A stretch of 64,000 nucleotides of DNA from Rikenellaceae bacterium (lineage in GTDB: Bacteria; Bacteroidota; Bacteroidia; Bacteroidales; Rikenellaceae): NCBI GenBank assembly GCA_015060105.1, contig SUZD01000011.1, positions 1 to 64,000 on the forward strand, in the 5' to 3' direction. The translations under genes and the position numbers were made by a program. This document shows, in pieces, positions 36,187 through 43,400 of this stretch. Under the pieces are notes generated by a model. It was given only the letters and a program-made list of their open reading frames with translations. It was not told where the DNA came from and searched no databases. Position 1 is the stretch's first letter, and each line of letters starts with the position of its first letter.

Positions 36187-36720
36187 CTAATTCGACACGC
36201 AGTTTGCACCTTTGGTGTGCAAAGCCCACTTCTCTTGCGAGCGGAGTACCTGTTCGATGATGTCGCGCACGGCACCACGACCACCTTTGAACTCCGACAC
36301 ATAGCGCGAAGCCTCGATAATCTCGGAACAAGCATCGGCAGGGCACACGGGGATACCGACCTTGCGCATAACACCCAAGTCGGGAATATCGTCACCCATA
36401 TAGATTACATCGGCTGCATCGAGGTTGTATTTGGCGAGGAACTCTGCGAGAGCCTGCTCTTTGTCGGCGCAGTTGAAGTAGGTATCCTCGACATGCAACA
36501 TCTCGAAACGGCGAGCCAACAGTGCACCGCGACCACCCGAAATGATGCAGATGCGGTAGCCTTGTTGAACGGCATAGGCTACGGCATAACCATCTTGTGC
36601 ATAGTAGGTGCGAATGAAGTCGCCATCGGCGGTGGGGGTTATGCTGCCGTCGGTGAAAACGCCATCGACATCAAAAACAAAGGCTTTGACACGGGCTATA
36701 TCTTCCTTAAAGTTTCCCAT
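36187..36720 (-). CDS. kdsC: KDO-8-phosphate phosphatase-like HAD hydrolase
   Basis: Class-C0 HAD phosphatase of KDO synthesis for lipid A core. 177 residues with motif I DVDGVFTDG (catalytic Asp about 17 and 19), motif II IISGG, the motif III lysine in ADKEQALAEF and motif IV YMGDDIPDLGVMRKVG. Length and the ALHTKG-rich tail match KdsC, which lacks a cap domain. Specificity for KDO-8-P is from family knowledge. The start overlaps the DUF2520 gene by 25 nt. Confidence 0.9.
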   Translation of the reverse strand: MGNFKEDIARVKAFVFDVDGVFTDGSITPTADGDFIRTYYAQDGYAVAYAVQQGYRICIISGGRGALLARRFEMLHVEDTYFNCADKEQALAEFLAKYNLDAADVIYMGDDIPDLGVMRKVGIPVCPADACSEIIEASRYVSEFKGGRGAVRDIIEQVLRSQEKWALHTKGANCVSN

Positions 36721-37445
36721 ATTGTTTTACTTAATAGTTTGTATAATTCTTCGTATTGCGGGTGGCTCTGACGCAACATCTCGGCGTGGCGTTGTTGCAT
36801 CTCCTTGTCGCCACGAATGGCAACACCCGTCTGGGTGTTGTGCGGGTCCAATGCGAGAGCCTTGGCAACGCACTCTTTGATGAGCGCCTCGTAGGTTGTG
36901 AGGGGCGTTGCTGCGGCATCACTACCCGCCACAAACATCATATTGACAAAGTTGCACACCCAAGTTGCGCCCAAATGGAGTCGGCTTCGTTTTGCGCTGT
37001 CGGCTTGCTCCACCTTTTGCGACAAACCCTCGGCAATGCTCCTTACGGTCGCAAGCGCGTGGGGTGTCGCTCCCTCGACAAACAGAGGAATTTGTCCGAA
37101 ATCCACCCTTCGTCCTCGCGTAAAAGTCTGCATCGGGTACAACACCGCGCGGTGTGTAATTCGGCTACTCAAAGCGTCGAGTGTCGGACACCCTGCCGTG
37201 TGTGCTACAACTGCATCGGCGGGAAACACGAACTGCTCCGACACCTCGCCAATGGCGCGGTCGCTGACACTGATGATATAGAGGTCGGCTTCGGGCAAGC
37301 GGTCGGCGTTCCACTCGCAACCGCACATCTCGGCGAGCAGTTTTCCACGCTCGGCATTACGAGCCACAATGCCCGTAATATTCCCTTTCAGCGCATCGGC
37401 AAACGCCTCGGCAACGGCACCACTGCCTATGATGACAATTCTCAT
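36696..37445 (-). CDS. Rossmann-fold protein with DUF2520 C-terminal domain
   Basis: 249 residues. The N-terminal NAD(P)-binding fold opens MRIVIIGSGAVAEAFADAL and includes ADLYIISVSDRAIGEV and HTAGCPTLDAL, as in pyrroline-5-carboxylate or 6-phosphogluconate dehydrogenase-like enzymes. The C-terminal helical domain (LHLGATWVCNFVNMMFVAG..., then PQYEELYKLLSKTI) is DUF2520. The biochemical role is not established. It is sandwiched by overlaps: 4 nt with the BrkB-like gene and 25 nt with kdsC, so it is co-translated with both. Confidence 0.85.
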   Translation of the reverse strand: MRIVIIGSGAVAEAFADALKGNITGIVARNAERGKLLAEMCGCEWNADRLPEADLYIISVSDRAIGEVSEQFVFPADAVVAHTAGCPTLDALSSRITHRAVLYPMQTFTRGRRVDFGQIPLFVEGATPHALATVRSIAEGLSQKVEQADSAKRSRLHLGATWVCNFVNMMFVAGSDAAATPLTTYEALIKECVAKALALDPHNTQTGVAIRGDKEMQQRHAEMLRQSHPQYEELYKLLSKTIWETLRKI

Positions 37446-38728
37446 AGTAATTCGGTTATCGGGGTGTTTATAGCCGAGCCCGCAACAAGACCTTCGAGTC
37501 GCTCGAAACGGTCGCCAATATTTTTAAGCAGTTCGTTGTGTTCGAGGCTTATGGGTGTTTTCTCGGTATAGTCGAGGCTGTGTAGTACATCGGCGATGGT
37601 CAGCGTATGCACATCGCGGGCGGGCAGATATTCGGTGTTCTCGTTGTCGCCAACGGCGGCGATAAGCAGCCCTGCACTCTCCAACTCAAAAATCATCTCG
37701 GTTGCGATACGATTGGGAAGTTCGAGAGAGTTTGCAACCTCTTCGGCCGACGAGGGGCCTGCCGGCTCCGAGGTGTATCGTTTGGCAATGACCGCCATTA
37801 TGGCAACGGCAATGCGTTTGCGGGTATTGACACCGATGTGCTGAATCTCCTCGTCGCGTTCGAAGTTTTGGACATTCTGAATGGCGTACGACAACTCGCC
37901 GCCAAGCAGGATAAACATCCAACTCGACTGCACGAAAACCAACATCAACGGAATGGCAGCAAAGGTACCATAGATGGCGTTATAGGTGTTGAGTGTTTTT
38001 TGAATGTAGAAGTAACCCGACTGCCACGCCAGAAAGACTACCGATGCCAACAATGCGGCAAGGGCGGCGGCGCGGAAGCGGACACGGGTATTGGGCAGTT
38101 GGTGGTAGAGGATAGTAAATCCGAGCCACACACCCGCAATAGCCAGCGGCCAATATACAAGGTCGGCAACAAGTGGCGAGGTCTGCTCCGAGAGCCAATT
38201 TTTTGCCTCGCCCATAATGCCGCTCACAAGCACCAGCAGTACAGGAACGATGAATACGATTGCGATGTAGTCGGTGATGGTGCGGGCCAGACTGCGTTTG
38301 CGTTTGACCTCCCAGATGGCGTTGAACGCTGTTTCGACACCGCCAAAGACCTGATAGACTGACCAAATCAGGAATACGATACCTCCCGCAGCAACCACAC
38401 CGCCTCGTGTACGGGCGAGCATATTTTCGGCAAAACCAAACAGGTGTTCGAGCAGTTCGCGGTAGTCGGGCAACTGCTTATAAATCTCCTCGGTAAAGCC
38501 CTCTTCGAGGCCAAAACCCTTGAATACGGCAAATACCAGCGCCAAGATAGGCACCAGCGACATGACCGTATAGAAAGCCAGCGCAGCCGAACGCACAAGC
38601 GTCTGATGACGATCGACACCCATGATGGTGTATAATATGAGTTTTATTCCGCGTGGAAGGCGGAGAGCATCAAGACCAACAGCCTCGTTGGGTTTGCGAC
38701 GCAGGTATTGAAAAATTCCCTTTAACAT
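37442..38728 (-). CDS. YihY/BrkB-family inner membrane protein
   Basis: 428 residues. The N-terminal two thirds (about 30-300) form the YihY/UPF0761 fold of about six TMs, with RSAALAFYTVMSLVPILAL, GGVVAAGGIVFLIWSVYQV, YHQLPNTRVRFRAAALAALLA and SWMFILLGGELSYA. The last about 130 residues are soluble and contain a winged-helix-like region (SSAEEVANSLELPNRIATEM). Once called ribonuclease BN, the family is now thought to be a transporter-like membrane protein of unknown substrate. First gene of the brkB-like to PabC-like run. Confidence 0.9.
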   Translation of the reverse strand: MLKGIFQYLRRKPNEAVGLDALRLPRGIKLILYTIMGVDRHQTLVRSAALAFYTVMSLVPILALVFAVFKGFGLEEGFTEEIYKQLPDYRELLEHLFGFAENMLARTRGGVVAAGGIVFLIWSVYQVFGGVETAFNAIWEVKRKRSLARTITDYIAIVFIVPVLLVLVSGIMGEAKNWLSEQTSPLVADLVYWPLAIAGVWLGFTILYHQLPNTRVRFRAAALAALLASVVFLAWQSGYFYIQKTLNTYNAIYGTFAAIPLMLVFVQSSWMFILLGGELSYAIQNVQNFERDEEIQHIGVNTRKRIAVAIMAVIAKRYTSEPAGPSSAEEVANSLELPNRIATEMIFELESAGLLIAAVGDNENTEYLPARDVHTLTIADVLHSLDYTEKTPISLEHNELLKNIGDRFERLEGLVAGSAINTPITELL

Positions 38729-38735
38729 ATCTCCA

Positions 38736-38743
38736 CAAAGATA
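38736..38743 (-). promoter_or_regulatory. -7 box before the BrkB-like gene
   Basis: Minus-strand TATCTTTG, an exact TAnnTTTG match, is 7 nt upstream of the ATG. That would give a very short leader; a -33 TTG is not evident. Confidence 0.4.
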
Positions 38744-38821
38744 CGATTTATTTGATTAATATATCATAGACGTACACAAAATCCATTCAATTTTCCACGC
38801 ACCCGGTAATATGTTTTAATC

Positions 38822-38857
38822 AAAAAAAGGTTGTCCAACTACAACGGTTGGACAACC
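38822..38857 (-). terminator. Rho-independent terminator of the two-lipoprotein unit
   Basis: GTTGGACAACC and GGTTGTCCAAC (38847-38857 and 38829-38839) make a perfect 11-bp stem with a 7-nt loop. On the minus strand it is followed by seven T (38828-38822). It is 21 nt past the stop of the lipoprotein gene at 38878. Confidence 0.9.
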
Positions 38858-38877
38858 CCATAATCAGCCTTGACCGA

Positions 38878-39327
38878 CTACTTTTCGATCGGCGTTGCCG
38901 CATCGTACATTTCGCGCGTAAAAGTGAATGTAGGACATGTAATTGGGTAATTTTTCTGCTCTTTGTATTTGAGTGTATTTATGATTGGCGTATTTTCCTC
39001 ATTGAGTTGTGACCAATCTGCATGCCATACCATCTCTCTTTCATCCTCTCCGAAGATAGCCCTTACGCTGTCACAATTTAATATGTTTACCATATAGTTT
39101 TGAGGCTGTATGATAATTTCGGGTCCATAATGCATAGTTGTCGAACTATTGGCAGGTAACCAATATTTGAACTTAAAATTGCTATCGTCTGAGTTGTACG
39201 AGATTAATTCAATGTCATGTCCGCTCGCATTGACGTAAGTTCTTACAAATTGTGTGGTATTTTCTTTGTCAACAATGGCACATCCGCTAAGCAGAATCAC
39301 AAAAAGTGCTAAAAATAAATTTTTCAT
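38878..39327 (-). CDS. Hypothetical lipoprotein (149 aa)
   Basis: Signal peptide with the lipobox LLSGC (Cys16), then a mature part of about 130 residues predicted mainly beta: NASGHDIELISYNSDDSNFKF and further strands, including a paired Cys in ILNCDSV and ITCPTF. No recognised family. Base composition is more AT-rich than the neighbouring housekeeping genes. It is the second gene of a two-lipoprotein unit (4 nt from 39332..39667) ending in a strong terminator. The NASGHDIEL start recalls secreted beta-sandwich proteins, but no function is assigned. Confidence 0.72.
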   Translation of the reverse strand: MKNLFLALFVILLSGCAIVDKENTTQFVRTYVNASGHDIELISYNSDDSNFKFKYWLPANSSTTMHYGPEIIIQPQNYMVNILNCDSVRAIFGEDEREMVWHADWSQLNEENTPIINTLKYKEQKNYPITCPTFTFTREMYDAATPIEK

Positions 39328-39331
39328 ACTA

Positions 39332-39667
39332 TCAGATAGAAATTCGATGATAAATAAAGTAATTGGGGATAAATTTGTAGTGATAGTGTGTGGGCTCGAT
39401 GATTTCGTCGCTCTCGGCGCGAGTTGTGCCCATCAAATTGGAGTAAGCTGCACGCATGTGTTCCAATTTGTAGTAGTTCTCCTCGTAGCCCAGAATTTGC
39501 GATGCGCACTCTTTGTTGCAGTACACTTCGCTCTCGGGAACTACATTCTCACTTGTTTGATCTTCGGTTGCTGGGTTTTGAAGTCCAACTTCCGTCTCGA
39601 AACTCTCATTGCATCCTACCACACCCAGCAGTAGTAATGCGAAAAAGATAAACCGTGTCATCTTCAT
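39332..39667 (-). CDS. Hypothetical small lipoprotein (111 aa)
   Basis: Signal peptide and lipobox VVGC (Cys19 from the first ATG), then a low-complexity acidic linker (ESFETEVGLQNPATEDQTSE) and a tail with Cys pair YCNKECASQ and an aromatic C-terminus (YHYKFIPNYFIYHR). No known family. An alternative ATG two codons later (39661) is possible. It leads the unit with the lipoprotein at 38878, and the two may act as a pair. About 250 bp of AT-rich non-coding DNA separates it from manA; that gap holds the manA promoter, and a minus-strand TAATTTTG (39730-39737) could be its own -7 box. Confidence 0.65.
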   Translation of the reverse strand: MKMTRFIFFALLLLGVVGCNESFETEVGLQNPATEDQTSENVVPESEVYCNKECASQILGYEENYYKLEHMRAAYSNLMGTTRAESDEIIEPTHYHYKFIPNYFIYHRISI

Positions 39668-39854
39668 TGCTGAATACGTTGTTTGTTAATTGTGATTGTG
39701 TGGGGGTAATACCCCATTACAAAGTAAGACAAAATTAGATTACAAAGCAAAAGATTTTTAACAAAATATTACCCCGCTTTGCATCGACTTTTCCTCTCAA
39801 AGGCTAATTGTGCATTATTAGGCAGCCAACAAAAACAACATACTTGTTAAATCT

Positions 39855-39885
39855 ATTGTTTGATGCAAATTTTTAACTATCTTTG
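39855..39885 (+). promoter_or_regulatory. Promoter of manA
   Basis: TTG at 39856-39858 and TATCTTTG at 39878-39885, 19 nt apart, match the Bacteroidota consensus exactly. The ATG is 31 nt downstream. Confidence 0.75.
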
Positions 39886-39916
39886 CGTGAGTTATTGAAA
39901 AATTGTACCAAACGAT

Positions 39917-40882
39917 ATGTTATATCCTCTAAAATTTAAACCGCAACTCAAAGAGCGTATTTGGGGCGGTACGGCACTATGCGGAAGAGGCGGTGTGCGT
40001 ACCAAAGCGGGGGCCCGTATCGGCGAGAGCTGGGAGATTTCGGGTTTCGAGGAGGATATGTCGGTCGTGTCGGAAGGCCGCCTCAAAGGTAACACCATTG
40101 GCGAATTGACCGAGGTGTTTATGGGCGAGTTGGTAGGCGACCAAATCTACAACGAGTACGGTACAGAGTTCCCCATATTGGTTAAATACATCGACGCCGA
40201 TGACCTGCTTTCGGTTCAGGTGCACCCGGGTAATGCTTTGGCGGCACGTCTGCACAATGCGTGGGGCAAGAGCGAGATGTGGTACATCACCGAGTGTGAG
40301 GAGGGTGCCGAGATTTTGGTAGGTTTCAAGGAGGGTATGACACCCGAAAAGTTTGCAGCAGCGCTCTCGAATGGCACTGTGGCTGACACTCTGAATCGCT
40401 ACACCGTGCACAAGGGCGACGCTTTCTATATCCCCGCAGGTACTGTTCACTGCATTTGTGGCGGTATCAAACTGGTCGAAATTCAGCAAACAAGCGATAT
40501 TACCTATCGTATCTACGATTGGGAGCGTACCGACGACCGAGGAGAGATGCGTGAGCTTAACCCCGAGTTGGCCTTGCAGGCTATTCGTTTCGAGAGCGAT
40601 GTGGAGTACAACCGCACGAAGGCTCCGAAGAGGAACGAGGTTGTCGAGTTGGTTGATTGCACACACTTTACAACCAATCTTTTGCAAGTGAACGAACATT
40701 ACGAACGCGACCTTGCGTGGTTGCAATCGTTTGTAATATATATATGTACCGAAGGAAGTGGAACATTGCGCTATTCGGGTGGCGAGTTGCCTGTGGCGCA
40801 AAACGATGTCTATCTGATTCCTGCAATCGAGCAGAGCGTTACTTTCGAGGGTACGATGACACTTTTGGAGAGTTTTTGTTAA
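39917..40882 (+). CDS. manA: Mannose-6-phosphate isomerase, class I
   Basis: Zn-dependent cupin enzyme interconverting fructose-6-P and mannose-6-P, supplying GDP-mannose pathways. 321 residues, starting MLYPLKFKPQLKERIWGG. It has the metal-site block VQVHPGNALAARLHN, GKSEMWYI (substrate and metal), GDAFYIPAGTVHCICGG and a Gln/Glu-His set around it. It is monocistronic, with its own consensus promoter, and meets the DoxX-thioredoxin gene tail to tail 21 bp later; no hairpin is visible between them. Confidence 0.95.
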   Translation: MLYPLKFKPQLKERIWGGTALCGRGGVRTKAGARIGESWEISGFEEDMSVVSEGRLKGNTIGELTEVFMGELVGDQIYNEYGTEFPILVKYIDADDLLSVQVHPGNALAARLHNAWGKSEMWYITECEEGAEILVGFKEGMTPEKFAAALSNGTVADTLNRYTVHKGDAFYIPAGTVHCICGGIKLVEIQQTSDITYRIYDWERTDDRGEMRELNPELALQAIRFESDVEYNRTKAPKRNEVVELVDCTHFTTNLLQVNEHYERDLAWLQSFVIYICTEGSGTLRYSGGELPVAQNDVYLIPAIEQSVTFEGTMTLLESFC

Positions 40883-40903
40883 ACTCTCCTTTTTTTATCC
40901 CCG

Positions 40904-41815
40904 TTATTTGTCAAAGAAGTTGCGAATCTCTCGCTCGTCTATCGTGCGATAGTTGTATTCGCGCACCACGCTGTCGCCATCGACCAACAGAATGACGGGC
41001 ATTTCGCCACCTGTAAGCGTGAGAAACTCTTTGAAAGGCAGAGTGCTGTGTGCAAACGAAGGCGAGAGAGTACGCTCATAAAAGGCGTTGATGCGCTCGT
41101 CGGTGTTGTTGCCAAGGCGGGCAAACCAAACCTCGACATTGTCGGTAAGTTCGTGACGGCGGGCAATTGATGCAATCTTCGACGACGCCAACTCGCAATA
41201 GGGACACTCTGTACTATACAAACACACGATACGGCGGCCTTGTGCAGTCGAAAGGCTGTCGAAATGTGCCGTGTTCAGGACTTTGTCGTAGGATAGGTGT
41301 GGGTTGATATTGTCGGGAGGCGAGATAATGCAGATTGCGCCAAAGACAACAATGCTTATGGCGGCACACGCCCAACCTCGCAAATTTAGGCCTCCGCGTT
41401 GTGGCAGGATAAAGCCGAGACCGAGAAATAGAAGTGCATTTTTGAGGAGCGATTGTTCGGGCGACATCTCGATAAACTCGCCCATACAATGGCAGTTGTC
41501 GCCTCGCCCCACGAGCAGGGCATAGCCCAAAAATGCGCTAAATACGACCACCAAGCCCAATGCGCTCCACGAAGCGGCTCGGCGTCGAATGTTGAATACC
41601 AAAGCAGCGCCGACGATACATTCGACGGCTACAAGCAGGCGGGCGACCCAGAAACTGACACCCAACGACAGCCAACCGAAACTGAAAATGTACAATTCCA
41701 GCTGGTCGAACTCCTGCACTTTGGCTACGGCCGATACGACGAAAAACAGACCCAAAACCACGCGAACAATCGTTCGCAGGGTGTTCAGCATCGGCCTTGG
41801 AGTAGCGTTAGTCAT
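40904..41815 (-). CDS. MauE/DoxX-type membrane protein fused to a thioredoxin-like domain
   Basis: 303 residues. The N-terminal half is a four-to-five-helix MauE/DoxX-type domain (about 15-140) with the extracytoplasmic-loop motif Cys108-His-Cys110 in DNCHCMGEF. Another TM (about 148-165) leads to a periplasmic thioredoxin-like domain with Cys204-Pro-Tyr-Cys207 (STECPYCEL) and the cis-Pro strand MPVILLVDGD. The arrangement suggests electrons pass from the membrane domain to a periplasmic redox partner. The start overlaps the stop of a four-cysteine mini-lipoprotein gene by 8 nt, so they are co-translated. Confidence 0.82.
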   Translation of the reverse strand: MTNATPRPMLNTLRTIVRVVLGLFFVVSAVAKVQEFDQLELYIFSFGWLSLGVSFWVARLLVAVECIVGAALVFNIRRRAASWSALGLVVVFSAFLGYALLVGRGDNCHCMGEFIEMSPEQSLLKNALLFLGLGFILPQRGGLNLRGWACAAISIVVFGAICIISPPDNINPHLSYDKVLNTAHFDSLSTAQGRRIVCLYSTECPYCELASSKIASIARRHELTDNVEVWFARLGNNTDERINAFYERTLSPSFAHSTLPFKEFLTLTGGEMPVILLVDGDSVVREYNYRTIDEREIRNFFDK

Positions 41816-42038
41816 TGTAGCACTTGTACTTGAAGTCTGTTGTCGTTTCGTTCAAGAAACTCTCGTAACCTGCACACGATTTGGCAACTTGGAGGACTTT
41901 CTCCTCTTCAACTTCAAACTCTTGGGGACCTGCGATGGGACTCTTGAATCTGCAAACGCACGATGTTCCATTTTTTGCGCACGATACTCCGAGAGAAGCG
42001 ATGGCAATGACAATCAGGGTTTTAAATACTTTCTTCAT
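41808..42038 (-). CDS. Mini-lipoprotein A with four conserved cysteines (76 aa)
   Basis: MKKVFKTLIVIAIASLGVSC is a full lipoprotein signal peptide (Cys20). The mature 56 residues carry Cys27-Val-Cys29, Cys55 and Cys73. The same pattern occurs in the 71-residue protein encoded just upstream, so the two are paralogues. The open frame continues far upstream through the palindrome and into the neighbouring gene, but only the ATG at 42038 gives a signal peptide. Its end overlaps the DoxX-thioredoxin gene by 8 nt. No known family was recognised. Confidence 0.75.
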   Translation of the reverse strand: MKKVFKTLIVIAIASLGVSCAKNGTSCVCRFKSPIAGPQEFEVEEEKVLQVAKSCAGYESFLNETTTDFKYKCYND

Positions 42039-42078
42039 AATGTTTTTTTTACACTTAACGTGTTGTGTCTTGTGAATA

Positions 42079-42114
42079 TTGTATAGGTGTCCGAGCGCTC
42101 GGACACCTATACAA
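42079..42114. repeat. 36-bp perfect palindrome between the mini-lipoprotein genes
   Basis: Left arm TTGTATAGGTGTCCGAGC (42079-42096) is followed at once by its exact reverse complement GCTCGGACACCTATACAA (42097-42114). There is no loop and no T-run on either side, so it is not a standard intrinsic terminator. It sits in the 85-nt gap between the two paralogous lipoprotein genes, where the RNA would fold into a very stable hairpin. Confidence 0.9.
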
Positions 42115-42123
42115 CTGTGGGGA

Positions 42124-42339
42124 TTAGTTGTTGGGACGGCACTTAACGTTGCTATATTTGCCCGACAAGTTCTCCTCCCACTCGGCACAAGTTGCATCTG
42201 TACCTTCGAGATTAACCTCTTGATTCTCCATCGACAAATCGCCAATTTTGTAGTCGCAAAGACATTTACCACCCTCTTTGTCGCACGAGGTGGCCAACAT
42301 TGCTACTCCGAAGAGAGTCACAAACATCATCTTTTTCAT
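42124..42339 (-). CDS. Mini-lipoprotein B with four conserved cysteines (71 aa)
   Basis: Signal peptide MKKMMFVTLFGVAMLATSC (Cys19), then Cys26-Leu-Cys28, Cys51 and Cys67 in a 52-residue mature domain. The framework CxC...C...C and the surrounding residues (KCLCDYKIGD; CAEWEENLSGKYSNVKC) align with mini-lipoprotein A (CVCRFKSP; CAGYESFLNETTTDFKYKC). Two disulfides or a small metal site are the simplest readings. It is 39 nt after rnz on the other side and probably starts the lipoprotein-DoxX unit. No family was recognised. Confidence 0.75.
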   Translation of the reverse strand: MKKMMFVTLFGVAMLATSCDKEGGKCLCDYKIGDLSMENQEVNLEGTDATCAEWEENLSGKYSNVKCRPNN

Positions 42340-42378
42340 TTCCAGTTTTGTTTTTAGTGAGTTGATAAAAAAAGTTAT

Positions 42379-43314
42379 TTAGTTTTCGTTGTTACGAATA
42401 ATGGGTATTGTTATGCGTGTTCCTTCATTGGCTGCAATCGTGTTCTCGAACACCGTTGCGGCCTCCTTCTGCAACATCTCGGTCGAGTCGTAGCGATTCG
42501 AGAAGTGTCCGATGACGAGCTGTTTGGCTCCCGCCTCGACAGCCGCTTTTGCCGCTTGCAGAGTTGTTGAGTGTCCCGTTTGGCGTGCGCGTTTGCGGTC
42601 TGCATCTGCGTATGTCGCCTCGTGGAACAGCACATCGCAACCCTTGACCAATCGAGCCGCTTTGGCCGAGTATGCCGTGTCGCTCAGGTAGGCATAGCTG
42701 CGAGGCTCATAGGGGCGGTAGGTAATCTCCTCGTTGGCGATGGTTGTTCCATCTTCGAGGGTTATATCCTCGCCTTGTTTGGCAGCTACAATCTGCGCAA
42801 TGCTCAATCCGTAGCGGTCGAGAGCCGACTTGCGCACATTGAGTGGCGGTTGTTTCTCGCGGAACAGGAAGCCTGCACAAGCAACGCGGTGGCGCAAAGG
42901 CACGCTCCACACCTCCAACACCTTATTCTCGTATATGAGTTGGTGTTTGGTGGTGTCGATTGTATGGCACACCACATCATATCCTATCTCCGCATCGAAA
43001 TATTTAAAATGGTTTTCGACTATGGCCTCGATAGGCGCGGGCGCGTATATATGCAGAGGTGTGCGTCGTCCTTGCAAGCCCATTGTCGAAATCATCGGAA
43101 ACAGGCCGTAGCAGTGGTCGCCGTGAAGGTGTGACAGGAATACATTGTTGATTTGCATCGGGTGTACTCCATATCTCATAATTTGGCGTTGTGCGCCCTC
43201 GCCACAGTCCAACAGGTACAGTTGTTCGTGCACGTTTAGCACTTGTGCTGTTTGGTAGTGTTCGACCGTAGGTTGTGCGGCACGTGAACCGAGTATGGTT
43301 ATTTCGAAACGCAT
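42379..43314 (-). CDS. rnz: Ribonuclease Z
   Basis: Metallo-beta-lactamase-fold endonuclease that matures tRNA 3' ends. 311 residues, with MRFEITILGSRAAQPTVE, the zinc motif SHLHGDHCYG (His-x-His-x-Asp-His), GLQGRRTPLHIYAPAP, YLSDTAYSAKAARLVKGCDVLFHEATY and the C-terminal QLVIGHFSNRY. The dimeric short-form (about 300 aa) length is normal. It lies behind rpsA on the same strand but beyond a terminator. Confidence 0.95.
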   Translation of the reverse strand: MRFEITILGSRAAQPTVEHYQTAQVLNVHEQLYLLDCGEGAQRQIMRYGVHPMQINNVFLSHLHGDHCYGLFPMISTMGLQGRRTPLHIYAPAPIEAIVENHFKYFDAEIGYDVVCHTIDTTKHQLIYENKVLEVWSVPLRHRVACAGFLFREKQPPLNVRKSALDRYGLSIAQIVAAKQGEDITLEDGTTIANEEITYRPYEPRSYAYLSDTAYSAKAARLVKGCDVLFHEATYADADRKRARQTGHSTTLQAAKAAVEAGAKQLVIGHFSNRYDSTEMLQKEAATVFENTIAANEGTRITIPIIRNNEN

Positions 43315-43331
43315 AATAAAACCTCTTATAG

Positions 43332-43359
43332 CGAAAAGGGGCAGATTCCTCCGCCCCTT
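43332..43359 (-). terminator. Terminator between rpsA and rnz
   Basis: On the minus strand AAGGGGC (43359-43353), a 10-nt loop and GCCCCTT (43342-43336) form a 7-bp GC-rich stem, continuing into TTTTC. It is 42 nt after the rpsA stop. Confidence 0.65.
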
Positions 43360-43400
43360 CCCAAGACCCTTGCGGGCTGTATGCTCACCCGAGGGGAGGA

